Of a stretch of DNA of 64,000 nucleotides, positions 30,602 to 41,485 are shown piece after piece. Where the stretch lies: NCBI GenBank assembly GCA_024703915.1, contig CP087969.1:5766001-5830000 (forward strand), read 5' to 3'. The notes under the pieces are model-generated. The model did not search any database, was not told where the DNA came from, and saw nothing but the letters and a program-made list of their open reading frames with translations. Within the stretch, counting starts at the first letter, position 1. Every line of letters starts with the position of its first letter. This DNA is from Massilia sp. H-1. Its GTDB lineage: Bacteria > Pseudomonadota > Gammaproteobacteria > Burkholderiales > Burkholderiaceae_D. The translations under genes and the position numbers were made by a program.

Positions 30602-30622
30602 TTTAGTACGACCGTTCGCAAA
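30602..30622 (-). promoter_or_regulatory. TetR-type operator candidate before the thiolase operon
   Basis: Contains TTTTAGTACGACCGTTCG. The core ACGGTCGTA (read on the minus strand) is shared with sites at 37778-37797 and 44569-44590, each just upstream of a minus-strand acyl-CoA metabolism unit. Binding by a fatty-acid-responsive TetR-family repressor is inferred; no such gene is in the window. Confidence 0.6.
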
Positions 30623-30751
30623 TTTATCGCAGTAAGTTTCGGGTAAGTTTCAAGCAAGGATGACGTAAGGTTAAGGACCCACACTCCGATCAGCTGAGGA
30701 ACTATCGGCTAATCCGATGACGCACACAATCACAATTATTACGGAGACATC

Positions 30752-32452
30752 ATGGCTATCACATCGGCGGCAACTGGGCGCAAACCCGTCCCGACGTCGC
30801 AAGGACTGACCAAGGAAGAAAAGAAGGTCATCTTTGCCTCGTCGCTCGGCACCGTGTTCGAATGGTACGACTTTTACCTGTACGGCTCGCTGGCGGCAAT
30901 TATCGCCAAACAGTTCTTTGTCGGCGACCCGACCACCACCTTCATTTTCGCGCTGCTCGCGTTTGCCCATCGCTTCATCGTGCGTCCGTTCGGCGCGCTG
31001 GTGTTCAGTAAGCTCTCGGCGACATGATCGGCCGCAAGTACACCTTCCTGATCACGATTCTGATCATGGGCGCCTCGACCTTCGTGGTCGGCCTGTTGCC
31101 ATCCTACGCCAGCATCGGCATTGCGGCGCCGATCATCCTGGTCACCCTGCGCATTCTGCAAGGTCTGGCACTGGGCGGTGAATACGGCGGCGCGGCGACT
31201 TATGTTGCCGAGCACGCACCGGAAGGCAAGCGCGGCTTCTTCACCTCGTGGATCCAGACCACGGCCACGATGGGCCTGTTCCTGTCGCTGCTCGTGATCA
31301 CCAGCACCCGTACCTTCCTGGGCGAAGCCGAATTCGAAGCCTGGGGCTGGCGCGTGCCGTTCCTGGTGTCCGTGCTGCTGCTCGGCATCTCCGTCTGGAT
31401 CCGTCTGTCGATGAATGAATCGCCAGCTTTCGCCAAGATGAAAGCCGAAGGCAAGACCTCGAAAGCACCGCTGACCGAGTCCTTCCTGCGCGGCAAAAAC
31501 GCCAAGATCGTCATTCTGGCGCTGATCGGCCTGACCATGGGCCAGGCAGTGGTGTGGTACACGGGCCAGTTCTACGCCCTGTTCTTCCTGACCCAGACCC
31601 TGAAAGTGGACCTGCTGACCGCCAACATCCTGGTGGCACTCGCGCTGCTGCTGGCCACGCCGTTCTTCATCGTGTTCGGCAGTCTGTCGGACAAGATCGG
31701 ACGCAAATGGATCATCCTGGGCGGCTGCCTGGTTGCCGCACTGACTTTCTTCCCGATCTTCAAGGGTCTGACCCACTACGCCAACCCGGCGCTGGAAACT
31801 GCCCTGGTGAATTCGCCAGTGCGCGTGATTGCCGATAAATCGACCTGCCACTTCCAGTTCAAGCTGACCGGCACCGAGAAGTTCCCATCGTCGTGCGACA
31901 TTGCCACCGGCATGCTGACCGCCGCATCGGTGAGCTACACGATCGAAGAAGGCGAGCAATTCTCGATGGCCAAGATCGCCGTGGGTGACAAGCAAATCAC
32001 CTCCTTCAACGCCGTCATGACCGCCGACAACCTGAACTTCGACGCGGACAGCAAGGCCAAGGAAGCGGCACTGAAGAAAGAAGTTGGCGCTGCGATCAAG
32101 GCGGCTTAGCTACCCAGCCAAGGCTGATCCGGAGCAGATCAACAAACCGATGGTGGTTGCGCTCCTGTTCGTACTGGTGTTGTACGTGACCATGGTGTAC
32201 GGCCCGATTGCCGCCATGCTGGTGGAAATGTTCCCGACCAAGATCCGCTACACCTCGATGTCGCTGCCATACCATATCGGTAACGGCTGGTTCGGCGGCT
32301 TGCTGCCGACGACCGCCTTCGCCCTGGTAGCGCTCAAAGGCGACATCTACTACGGCCTGTGGTATCCGATCATCATCGCGCTGATCACCGTGGTTGTCGG
32401 CGCCCTGTTCGTCAAGGAAACCAAGGATAACGACATCTACGCAGCCGACTAA
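30752..32452 (+). CDS. MHS-family MFS transporter with large periplasmic insert
   Basis: About 565 residues. Metabolite:H+ symporter signature: FEWYDFYLYGSLAAIIAKQF at TM1, DMIGRKYTFLITILIMGAST, ILQGLALGGEYGGAATYVAE, SLSDKIGRKWIILGG, and the final FPTKIRYTSMSLPYHIGNGW. Between TM9 and TM10 lies a hydrophilic stretch of about 120 residues with two cysteines (STCHFQF and SSCDIATG), longer than in classical ProP-type members. Breaks: one base near 31015 and an altered site at 32104 (restores IKAAGYPAKADPEQ). Divergent from the thiolase operon; it may import a substrate for it. Confidence 0.88.
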
Positions 32453-32477
32453 GCTGCCGCGTCCTCCCTCCCTCCCA

Positions 32478-32502
32478 ATGCCGCTAGCAATAGCGGCATT
32501 TT
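32478..32502 (+). terminator. Rho-independent terminator after the MFS gene
   Basis: A 9-bp perfect stem (ATGCCGCTA with TAGCGGCAT), GCAA loop and short T-run, about 25 bp after the MFS stop. Confidence 0.75.
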
Positions 32503-32509
32503 CAATTCA

Positions 32510-32558
32510 GGGGTCAGACCTCAATTCTGAAATACTTTCAGAATTGAGGTCTGACCCC
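32510..32558. repeat. Palindromic repeat, copy 1
   Basis: Perfect inverted repeat with two 23-bp arms and a 3-base loop. Each arm begins GGGGTCAGACCTCAATTCTG. The same arm recurs at 32668-32722. It may be a REP/MITE-like element; the GGGGTCAGACC-type palindrome is familiar from several proteobacterial genomes (recollection, not checked). Confidence 0.8.
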
Positions 32559-32667
32559 GAATTTTCCTGCGATTGTCGTCCAAGCCCATACCAAAGCCTC
32601 AGAAATCATCGCTGTTTGTGCCGGTTTCCGCGCCAATCGCGGCCGAATCCTGCCGCGTTCACCGAAT

Positions 32668-32722
32668 ACCGGGGTCAGACCTCAATTCTGCAAGAATTGC
32701 AGAATTGAGGTCTGACCCCGGT
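32668..32722. repeat. Palindromic repeat, copy 2
   Basis: Perfect inverted repeat with 25-bp arms and a 5-base loop (AGAAT), sharing its first 20 arm bases with copy 1 but differing in the loop-proximal bases. The 32559-32667 interval between the copies has no supportable gene. Copy 2 ends 45 bp before the S9 peptidase start, so it may affect that promoter or leader. Confidence 0.8.
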
Positions 32723-32767
32723 TTGGTATGATGTCGCCACTTTCAAAAAAACAATGGGGATGAATTA

Positions 32768-34835
32768 ATGATTTCACGTCTGTTCATGCTTGGCGCCTGC
32801 GCGCTGGCCGTCAACGCCGCTGTGGCCGCTCCGCGCGGTTTCACCGTCGAAGACCTGGTCCGGCTCGAGCGCGTCGGCAGCCCGGCACTGTCGCCCGACG
32901 CTACCCGCGTCGTCTACACGGTGCGTACCACCAATATGGATAAGAACCGCGGCAACACCCAGCTGTGGATGATCGACCTGCGCGCCGCCAAGCCTACGCC
33001 CGTGCGCCTGACCCACAGCGACGCCAGCAGCAGCGACCCGGAATGGTCGCCGTCCGGCGATGCCGTCTATTTCCTGTCCGCCCGCTCCGGCTCGCAGCAA
33101 GTCTGGCGCCTGCCGATGAACGGCGGCGAAGCGGCCCGCGTGACCGACCTCGCCCTCGATGTCGATAATTTCCGCCTCTCGCCAGGCGGCGAGCGCATCG
33201 CCCTGTCCATGGGCGTGTTCCGCGATTGCCCGGACCTGGCCTGCAGCAAGACCCGCCTCGACGCCATGGCCAAGGACAAGGCCAGCGGCAAGGTCTACGA
33301 CCGCCTGTTCGTGCGCCACTGGGATACCTGGGCCGACGGCCGCAATGCGGTCCTGTACTCGGCGCCGATCGACAGCAGCGGCCGCGTCAGCGCCACCCCG
33401 GTCAGCCTGAGCGGCAGCCTGGACGGCGACGTGCCGTCCAAACCGTTCGGCGACCGCGACGAATACCGCTTCCAGCCCGGACGGCAAGGCGATCGTGTTC
33501 GCGCTGCGCGTGGCCTAAGCAAGACCGAAGCCTGGTCCACCAATTTTGACCTGTTCCAGGTGCCAGCCATGCATGGCGCCGCCCTGCGTAACCTGACCCC
33601 GGACAACCCGGCCTGGGACGCCAAGCCATCGTTCTCGCCGGACGGCAAGACGCTGGCCTACCTCGCCATGCGCAAGCCCGGCTTTGAAGCCGACCGCTTC
33701 CAGCTGGTCTTCATGGATGTGGCCACCGGCAAGAAACGCCTGGTCGCGGAAAACTGGGATCGCTCGATCGCCGACTACCGCTGGACGCCGGACGGCAAGG
33801 CTGTGCTGGCCACCGCCGACGACATTGGCAATCACCGCCTGTTCTCGATCGACGCCGCCAGCGGTAAAGTCAGCGCATTGACCGACAAGGGCTACGTCAG
33901 CGCCTTTGACGTCAGCGGCAAGACGCTGGTGCTGGCGCAAGCGAGCCTGGGCGGCCCTGCTCAGCTGTTCAAGACCCGTCTGGGCGAGACCAAGGCGACC
34001 CAGATCACCGATCTGAACGCCGAGGCACTGAAAGATGTCAAATTCGGCGAGTACGAGCAGTTCTCGTTCACCGGCGCCAACGGCGAAACCGTCTACGGCC
34101 ACGTGATGAAGCCATGGAACGCTGCGCCCGGCGGCAAGTATCCGATCGCCTTCCTGGTGCACGGCGGCCCCCAAGGCAGCTTTGGCAATTCCTGGAGCTA
34201 TCGCTGGAATCCGCAAACCTATGCGGGCGCTTAAGCTACGCCAGCGTGTTCATCGATTTCCACGGTTCGACCGGCTACGGCCAGGGCTTTACCGATTCGA
34301 TCAGCGGCGACTGGGGCGGCAAGCCGCTGGAAGACTTGCAGAAGGGTCTCGCAGCGGCCGTCAAGAAGTTCCCATGGCTGGACCGTGAGCGCAGCTGCGC
34401 GCTGGGCGCCTCCTACGGTGGTTACATGATGAACTGGATCGTTCAAGCAACTGGAACGATGGCTTCAAGTGCCTGGTCAACCACGACGGCGTGTTCGACA
34501 CCCGCGGCATGGCCTACGCCACCGAGGAACTGTGGTTCACCGAGTGGGAAAACGGCGGCACGTATTATGACAAGCCGTCCGAGTACGAGAAGTTCAACCC
34601 GGTCCACCACGTCAAGAACTGGAAGACGCCGATGCTGGTGATCCAGGGCGACCTCGACTTCCGTATCCCGACCTCGCAGGCGCTGGGCACCTTCAGCGCT
34701 GCAGCAGCGCCAGGGCGTCGAGAGCAAGCTGATCGTGTTCCCGGACGAGAACCACTGGGTGCTCAAGCTTAGGCCAACTCGGTGCAGTGGCATAACACCG
34801 TCAAGAACTGGCTCGATTCGCATATCAAGCCGTAA
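32768..34835 (+). CDS. S9-family prolyl oligopeptidase-like peptidase, secreted
   Basis: About 685 residues. Signal peptide (FMLGACALAVNAAVA), a WD/TolB-like beta-propeller (PALSPDATRVVYTVRTT, WSPSGDAVYFLSARSGSQQV, FSPDGKTLAYLAMR), then an alpha/beta hydrolase with the catalytic Ser in GASYGGYMMNW, Asp in QGDLDFRIPTSQAL and His in PDENHWVLK; HGGPQGSFGNSWSYRW forms the oxyanion region. Breaks: altered sites at 33513, 34229 and 34767 (last restores WVLKPANSVQW), and indels near 33480, 34445 and 34700. Likely a periplasmic dipeptidyl- or acylaminoacyl-peptidase. Confidence 0.9.
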
Positions 34836-34902
34836 GTGCCACTATCGATGCTTAGGGGCATGCGCCGTCGGCATCCCTTCCCCCACACTTTCTGGAATCG
34901 TC

Positions 34903-35565
34903 ATGACTTACAAAGCAGGCGCAATGGCTGCTTACTGTGTGCTGGCTGCACTGGCGCCGTTTTCCAATGCACAGACCGCACTTCCCGGCGACCAGGCGCT
35001 GCCTGCCGCGCCTTGCGAGCGTCCAGCATGGACTGAGGATGCTTTTCAGGCACGTGACTTTGGTACGTTCAAGGTCAGGCTGATGGTGGATGACAACGGC
35101 AAGGTCTTGAATGCAAAGGTGCTTGTCAGTACTCAATCACGCTCACTGGACCGCGCCGGATTGGCAAAGGTATCAGGCTGCAAATTCGTTCCGCAGTACG
35201 ACGCGGCCGGAAAGCCGGAGTGGATGGGCTACAGCTTCAGCTGGCCATATAGCGAACTGCCGCCCGAGCCACCGGCGCCACCGGCGCCACCCGCGACAGC
35301 CATGACTGCGGAAAAAGACTGCAAAAAGCCGGAATACCCGCTTGCATCGCTACGCAATGAGGAAACGGGAACAGTAACGATGAAGTTCTTGATTGATGTT
35401 GATGGCAAAGTGGTCGACAAGAGAATCAAGCGATCTTCTGGATTCCCTATGCTTGACTATGCGGCATTGACGGCCATCGCGAAGTGCGCCTTCAAACCTG
35501 CGCGGCACAATGGAATGCCGGTGAAAGAATGGACGGATGTTCAGTACGTCTGGTCGTTAGAATAG
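34903..35565 (+). CDS. TonB-like protein with two TonB C-terminal domains
   Basis: 220 residues and intact. Signal peptide (AAYCVLAALAPFSNAQ), a first TonB_C-like domain (FGTFKVRLMVDDNGKVLNAKVL, SRSLDRAGLAKVSGCKF), a proline-rich hinge (PPEPPAPPAPP), then a second TonB_C domain (GTVTMKFLIDVDGKVVDKRI, DYAALTAIAKCAFKPA). It lacks the N-terminal inner-membrane anchor of true TonB, so energy transduction is doubtful; a secreted TonB_C-fold protein is the safer call. An altered-like string (GCTTAGGG at 34850) lies in its leader. Confidence 0.75.
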   Translation: MTYKAGAMAAYCVLAALAPFSNAQTALPGDQALPAAPCERPAWTEDAFQARDFGTFKVRLMVDDNGKVLNAKVLVSTQSRSLDRAGLAKVSGCKFVPQYDAAGKPEWMGYSFSWPYSELPPEPPAPPAPPATAMTAEKDCKKPEYPLASLRNEETGTVTMKFLIDVDGKVVDKRIKRSSGFPMLDYAALTAIAKCAFKPARHNGMPVKEWTDVQYVWSLE

Positions 35566-35587
35566 GCGCTTTCCATCTCCCATAAAA

Positions 35588-35611
35588 AAAGCCGCTATCG
35601 CTAGCGGCTTT
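35588..35611. terminator. Bidirectional rho-independent terminator
   Basis: A 10-bp perfect stem (AAAGCCGCTA with TAGCGGCTTT), TCGC loop, and A/T runs on both sides. It lies between the convergent TonB-like gene and the FadB-like gene and can serve both. Confidence 0.8.
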
Positions 35612-35632
35612 TGAACCAACTTCCCGGACCGT

Positions 35633-37732
35633 TTAACCGTTGAAACCCTTGCCCTCGGCGGCCAGCTTGACCATCGATGGCGCCTAGCGCCCAGGCGTCG
35701 CCATGGCGGCCCTTGGCATACTTCTCCATCGCGCCCAGCACATTGTTTAGACCAACGGTATCGGCGTAGAACATCGGCCCGCCGCGGAACAGTGGGAAGC
35801 CGTAGCCGGTCAGGTAGACCATGTCGATGTCGGACGCGCGCATGGCAATGCCCTCCTCCAGAATCCGCGCGCCTTCATTGACCAGCGAGTACACGAGGCG
35901 CTCGACGATTTCCTGGTCGCTGATCTTGCGGCGCTCGACGCCAATATCGGCCGAGTGCTTGACGATCATGTCGTTGACGTCCTTGGACGGATAGGCCTTG
36001 CGGTCGCCCGCCTTGTAGTCGTACCAGTAGGCGCTGGTCTTCTGGCCGAAGCGCCCCATCTCGCACAGCAGGTCGGCGGTCTTGGAGTATGTGATCTCCG
36101 GCGACTCGACATAACGGCGCTTGCGGATGTGCCAGCCGATGTCGTTGCCAGCCAAATCGCCCATGCGGAACGGTCCCATGGCGAAGCCGAACTTCTCGAC
36201 CGCCTTGTCCACCTGCTCCGGCAGGCAGCCTTCTTCCAGCAGGGAAGCCAGCCTGGCGGCTGTATTGTTCGATCATGCGGTTGCCGATGAAGCCATCGCA
36301 CACGCCCGACACGACGCCGGTCTTGCGCAGCTTCTTGGACAGCGCCAGGGTCGTGGCCAGCACGTCCTTGCCGGTTTTCGCGCCGCGCACGATTTCCAGC
36401 AGCTTCATCACGTTGGCGGGGCTGAAGAAGTGGGTGCCGACCACGTCTTGCGGACGGGCGGTGAAGTCGGCGATCTTGTTCAGGTCCAGCGTCGACGTGT
36501 TCGAGGCCAGGATCGCGCCCGGTTTCATCACGGCGTCGAGCTGCTTGAACACGGCTTCTTTCACGCCCATGTCTTCGAAGACGGCTTCGACCACGATGTC
36601 GGCATCGGCGATGTCTTCATACGCCAGCGTGCCGCTGATCAGGCCCACGCGCTGTTCGAATTTCTCGGGCGTGAGTTTGCCCTTCTTCATGGTGTTTTCG
36701 TAGTTCTTGCGGATCGTGGCGATGCCCTTGTCGAGCGCTTCCTGGCGCGTTTCGAGCAGCACGACCGGAATGCTTAGACGTTCACGAAGTTCATGGCGAT
36801 GCCGCCACCCATGGTGCTGAAGCGCCGATCACGGCCGCCTTTTTGATCTCGCGGGTCGGGGTGTCGCCTGGCACGTCCGGCACTTTGCTGGCGACGCGTT
36901 CGGCCAGGAAGGCGTGGCGCAGCGATTTCGATTCCGGCGTCTGCATCAGGTGCAGGAAGCGTTCGCGCTCGAACTTGAGGCCATCTTCAAACTTCTTGGT
37001 CACCGACGCGGCCACCGTTTCCACGCATTCGAGCGGCGCCGGGAACGGGCTTAGCCATGACCTTGACGGTATTGCGCGAGAACTGCAGGAAGGCTTCGTG
37101 GTTCGGGTAGTCGACCTTGCGGTCGCACACGCGGGCAGCGGACGTGCGTCGGCCACTTTGCCTAAGCAAAGGCGATGGCTTCGGCCAGCAGGTCGGCGCT
37201 TAAGCAGCGAATACCTGATCGAACAGGGCCGTCTTGGCCAGCTTTTCCGAGGCGACGGGCGTGCCCGAAACGACCATGTTCAAAGCCATTTCCAGACCCA
37301 GTACGCGCGGCAGGCGCTGGGTGCCTCCGGCGCCCGGCAGCAGGCCGAGTTTGACTTCCGGCAGGGCGATCTGCGCGCCCGGCAGGGCCACGCGGTAGTG
37401 GCATCCGAGCGCCAGTTCCAGCCCGCCGCCCATGGCCACGGAATGAATCGCGGCCACGACCGGCTTGGTCGAACCTTCGACGATGTTGATCAGCGTGCCC
37501 AGATTCGGCTCGGCCATCGCCTTGGGTGAATTGAATTCCTTGATGTCGGCGCCGCCCGAAAATGCCTTGCTTAAGCACCGGTGATGACGATGGCCTTGAC
37601 GGCGTCGTTGGCGAGCGCCTGGCGCACGCCTTCGGCGACGGCAGCGCGGGTGGCGTGCCCAAGTCCGTTGACCGGCGGATTATTGAGTGTGATGACAGCT
37701 ACGCTGCCATTGACCAGGTATTCGGCGCTCAT
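35633..37732 (-). CDS. FadB-like enoyl-CoA hydratase / 3-hydroxyacyl-CoA dehydrogenase
   Basis: About 695 residues. N-terminal crotonase domain: MSAEYLVNGSVAVITLNNPP, FSGGADIKEFNSP, HSVAMGGGLELALGCHYRVA, KLGLLPGAGGTQRLPRVLGL. The dehydrogenase half follows: IKKAAVIGA, ILASNTSTLDLNKIADF, VGTHFFSPANVMKLLEIVRG, GVCDGFIGNRM. C-terminus APSMVKLAAEGKGFNG. Altered sites at 37569, 37198, 37160, 37049, 36772 and 35682 break the frame, with indels near 37150, 36815 and 36255. Catalyses two steps of beta-oxidation; no thiolase partner is adjacent, but one lies 5 kb away. It has its own operator-like palindrome. Confidence 0.9.
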
Positions 37733-37777
37733 GTCTCTTCCTTTGTTAGTTGAAGCAATCTCTCAACTATACATCAA

Positions 37778-37797
37778 TAATAGTACGGTCGTATTAT
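37778..37797 (-). promoter_or_regulatory. TetR-type operator candidate before the FadB-like gene
   Basis: TAATAGTACGGTCGTATTAT is the most symmetric copy of the shared palindrome. It lies 46-65 bp upstream of the start at 37732, overlapping the likely promoter region. Confidence 0.65.
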
Positions 37798-37809
37798 TTT
37801 TTGGAGCGG

Positions 37810-38514
37810 TCAAACTTCCAGCCATTCCTTGCGTACCGTGGCGTTGGCGCGCAGGTCGTCCGGCGTGCCTTCGAAGACCATCGCCCCGTGCCCCATCACG
37901 TACACGCGCTGCGAAATATCGAGCGCGATGGCCAGTTTTTGCTCGACCAGCAGCACCGAAATCCCCTTCTCTTTCAGCGCCAGCAGATATTCGGCCACCA
38001 GCGCCACGATCTTGGGCGCCAGCCCCTCGGTCGGCTCGTCGATCATGATCAGATCCGGGTCGCCCATCAGGCTGCGGCACAGGGTCAGCATCTGCTGCTC
38101 ACCGCCGGACAGGAAGCCAGCCGCCACGCTGCGCCGCTCCTGCAGCCGGGGGAACATGCGGAACATGTCGCCCAACGACCAGCGCCCGTGCGCATGCGCC
38201 TTCTTCTGGCCCAGGATCAGGTTCTGCTCCACCGTCAGCGTGGGGAAGATGTCACGGTTCTCGGGCACATAGGCCAGGCCCTTGTGGGCGATCTGGAAGG
38301 CTTTCAGTCCCAGCATTTCCTGGTCCTTGAACTTGACCGAGCCGGTCGCGTTCACCTGGCCCATGACCGCCTTGACCAGGGTAGAGCGCCCTACCCCGTT
38401 GCGCCCCAGCAGACTGACGATTTCGCCTTTGCCGATGCGCAGGTCGACGCCATGCAGGATGTGGCCCTTGCCGTAGTAGGCGTGCAGGTCTTTGACTGCG
38501 AGGATATCGTTCAT
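37810..38514 (-). CDS. livF: Branched-chain-type ABC transporter ATPase (LivF)
   Basis: 234 residues and intact. Walker A reads GRNGVGRSTLVKAVMG with Arg at the usual Lys position. The signature reads LSGGEQQMLTLCRSLMGDPD, Walker B LIMIDEPTEGLAP, and the switch His is replaced by Gln in VLLVEQKLAIALD, as is usual for LivF. It is the last gene of the ligase-liv operon and its start overlaps the LivG stop (ATGA). Probably imports a hydrophobic acid or amino acid rather than strictly leucine, given the linked acyl-CoA ligase. Confidence 0.9.
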   Translation of the reverse strand: MNDILAVKDLHAYYGKGHILHGVDLRIGKGEIVSLLGRNGVGRSTLVKAVMGQVNATGSVKFKDQEMLGLKAFQIAHKGLAYVPENRDIFPTLTVEQNLILGQKKAHAHGRWSLGDMFRMFPRLQERRSVAAGFLSGGEQQMLTLCRSLMGDPDLIMIDEPTEGLAPKIVALVAEYLLALKEKGISVLLVEQKLAIALDISQRVYVMGHGAMVFEGTPDDLRANATVRKEWLEV

Positions 38515-39264
38515 GCGTGTTCTCCGTCGCCCAGGTAGGCGGCCTGCACCGCCGCGTTGGAGCGGATGTTGGCTAGGCGTGTCGCAGGCGATCACTTCGC
38601 CGTAGACCAGCACCGCGATCTTGTCGGCCAGGCCGAACACCACGCTCATGTCGTGTTCGACCATGACCAACGATTTGCTTAAGCCGTGACCTTGCGGATC
38701 AACTCAACCGCCGCGTCCGACTCGGAGCGGCTCATGCCGCATGGGTCGGCTCGTCGAGCAGGATCACGTCGGCGCCATCGCATGATGGTGATGCCGATTT
38801 CCAGCGCGCTGCTCGGCGTAGGTCAGCACACCGGCCAGCACCTTGCGCTGGCGCTGCATGCCGATCTGCTCGAGCACTTCCTCGGCCCGTTCATGCGCGT
38901 CGCGCAGGCCGCCCAGCCGCTGCCAGAACGAATACTTGTACCCGAGCGACCACAGGACGGCGCAGCGCAGGTTCTCGTAGACCGTCAGATTCTCGAACAG
39001 ATTACTGATCTGGAAGCTGCGCGACAGGCCGCGCCGGTTGATCTGGTACGGACGCAGGCCGGTAATGCTCTCGCCATTGAGGCAAATGTCGCCGCTGGTG
39101 ATGCCGAAGCGCCCCGAAACGAGGTTGAACAGCGTCGATTTGCCCGCGCCATTGGGCCCGATCACGGCCAGGCGCTCGCCCTTGGCCACCGTCAGGCTGG
39201 CGCCGCGGATGATTTCGGATTTGCCGAAGCTCTTGCGGACGTCTTTCAGTTCAAGTGCGTTCAT
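38511..39264 (-). CDS. livG: Branched-chain-type ABC transporter ATPase (LivG)
   Basis: About 250 residues. Walker A VIGPNGAGKSTLFNLVSGRF; the LivG-specific insert GLSRSFQISNLFENLTVYEN; MVEHDMSVVFGLADKIAVLV with switch His. The signature/Walker B segment (38755-38795) is garbled by indels. Breaks: altered sites at 38677 (restores VTAGKSLVMVEHD) and 38572 (restores DTPANIRSNAAVQ). Ends GDGEHA, overlapping livF; its start overlaps the LivM stop. Confidence 0.88.
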
Positions 39265-40541
39265 GCCATGCTCCCGCGCTGTTTGGCCACGATTTCGGCA
39301 TTCACGTCGCTCCACACGGCGTGATACGCCGGCTGCAGCCAGCGGTAGCCAAACGATCCCCGCCAGCAGCAGGCCGCCCGCGATCACCCACGGGGTGGCG
39401 GTCTTGGTATCGACCTCCTGGCGGAACAGCGTCATGATGCTGCCGTTCGCCCCTTCCAGCGTCAGGTGGTACATCATCTCGATGCCCATCACGAAACCGG
39501 TCAGGCCAAGCAGCGAGACCACGCACAGCGCCAGCAGGCGCTTCCAGATGCGCCGCAAGTGGCCGTGCGCGGCAACCCGCATCAGCATCAGGATCAGGCT
39601 GGCCAGGTAGACCCGGGGCGTAGCGCACCATTACGATGAAGAACAGGCCCAGGTACAACTGCCACGCTGGCGTAAAGTCGGACAGCATGACCGAGAAGAA
39701 CACGCCCACCACGGCGCCCAGCAAGGGCCCGAAGAAGAAGCCGATCCCGCCGATGAACACAAACAGCAGCACCGCGCCGGAGCGGATCGCGCTGACGTTT
39801 TCGGCGCTGACGATCTCGAAATTGATCGCGCCCAGCCCGCCCGAAATGCTTAGGAAAAAAGGCGGACAGGATCAGCGTCAGGTAGCGCACCCACTGCGTG
39901 TCATAGCCGACGAATTCAACCCGCTCCGGATTGTCGCGCACCGCATTGACCATGCGGCCGAGCGGCGTCTGGGTAAACGCGAACATGGCGATGGTGCTGA
40001 CGAAAAGCCAGGCCGCGATCAGGTAGTAGACCTGGATCTGCGGACCGTAGGAGACGCCGAACAGGGCCTCGCCGCGCACGCGGTTGGTGGTGATGCCGCC
40101 CTCGCCGCCAAAGAAGTCCGGGAACATGAGCGAGCTGGCAAACACCAGTTCGACCAGGCCGAGCGTGATCATGGCGAAGGTCGTGCCCGACTTTTTGGTC
40201 GTCACGTAGCCGAACAGCACGCCAAATCCCATGCCCGCGATGCCGCCCACGAGCGGGATCAGCGAGGTCGGTATGGCCGCGCCGATGCCGGTGCTGTTCA
40301 TCGCGTGCACGGCGAAGAAGGCGCCCAGCCCGGAATAGACGGCGTGCCCGAACGAGAGCATCCCACCCTGCCCCAGCAGCATGTTGTACGACAGGCCGAA
40401 GATCATGACGGTGCCGATCTGCGACAGGATCGACAGCGCGGCACCCTTGGTGAAGACCATGGGCGCGGCGATCAGGATCAGGGCGAACGCACCCCACACG
40501 AAATAGCGGCCGAAATTGATCGGGGAGTAAGTAAGCCTCAT
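39261..40541 (-). CDS. livM: Branched-chain-type ABC transporter permease (LivM)
   Basis: About 425 residues with many membrane segments: YFVWGAFALILIAAPMVFTK, GAVLLFVFIGGIGFFFGPLL, TPAWQLYLGLFFIVMVRYAP, RLLALCVVSLLGLTGFVMGI. Family block YNMLLGQGGMLSFGHAVYSG is present. The C-terminal region is longer than in typical LivM and ends near QRGSMA. Breaks: altered site at 39848 (restores FAGISGGLGAINFEIVSAEN) and indels near 39610 and 39345. Its start overlaps the LivH stop. Confidence 0.87.
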
Positions 40542-41485
40542 TCGCGCGTCCCCATCAAGCCTTTGGGCCGGAAAATCAGGATCAGCACCAGCAGCAGGTA
40601 AGGCAGGATCGCCGCGCTTTGCGAGATTGTGAGCTTGAAGATGGCGAAACCGGGCGTGCTCTCGTTGATGCTCGCGCCCATGCCGTTCAGGAGCGACATC
40701 AGCGAGTAATCGAGTGCGACCGCGAAGGTCTGCATCACGCCGATCAGGAGCGACGCAAAGAAGGCCCCGGCCAGCGACCCCATGCCGCCCACCACCACGA
40801 CCACGAAGATGATGCTGCCAACGGTGGCCGCCATCCCCGGCTCGGTCACGAAGGCATTGCCGCCGATGACGCTTCACCAGCCCGGCCAGCGCGCAGCCGC
40901 CGCCAAACACCCACATGAAAATACGCGGCACATTGTGGCCCAGCGCTTCAACCGCATCGGGATGGGTCAGCGCCGCCTGGATCACGAGCCCGACCCGGGT
41001 GCGGGTGAGCACCAGGTAGATCGAGGCCAGCATCGACAGGGCGACCAGCATCATGAAGCCGCGGTACATCGGGGAAGGTGGTGCCGAACAGGGTAAACAG
41101 CGGGCCGTCGAGCTCCGGCGGGATCGCATACTTGACCGCCGCCCTGCCCCACAGCAGCTGCACCAGTTCGACCACCAGGTAGGACAGGCCGAAGGTAAAA
41201 CAGCAGTTCGACAATGTGGCCGTACTTGTGCAGCGGGCGCAGGCCGTAGCGTTCAACCAGCGCGCCGATCAGGCCGACGGCGACCGGCGCGAGCACCAGC
41301 GCGGGCCAGAATCCGATGAAGGAACTGATGGTGTAGGCCATGTAGGCCCCCAGCATGTAGAAACTGGCGTGCGCAAAATTGAGCACGCCCATCATACTGA
41401 AAATGAGCGTCAGTCCGGACGAGAGCATGAACAGCAGCAGCCCGTAACTGACGCCGTTCAGCAGGGTGAACAGCGTGAATTCCAT
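40538..41485 (-). CDS. livH: Branched-chain-type ABC transporter permease (LivH)
   Basis: About 315 residues. LivH blocks: LLNGVSYGLLLFMLSSGLTL, IFSMMGVLNFAHASFYMLGA, GAFFASLLIGVMQTFAVALD and the C-terminal LILIFRPKGLMGTRE. Indels near 41085, 41200 and 40870 split the frame. It lies about 70 bp downstream of the binding-protein gene, and the stop overlaps the LivM start by ATGA. Confidence 0.87.

Noticed and set aside
32478..32502. GCTAGC in the hairpin after the MFS gene as an altered site
   Set aside because: It is part of a perfectly paired terminator stem.
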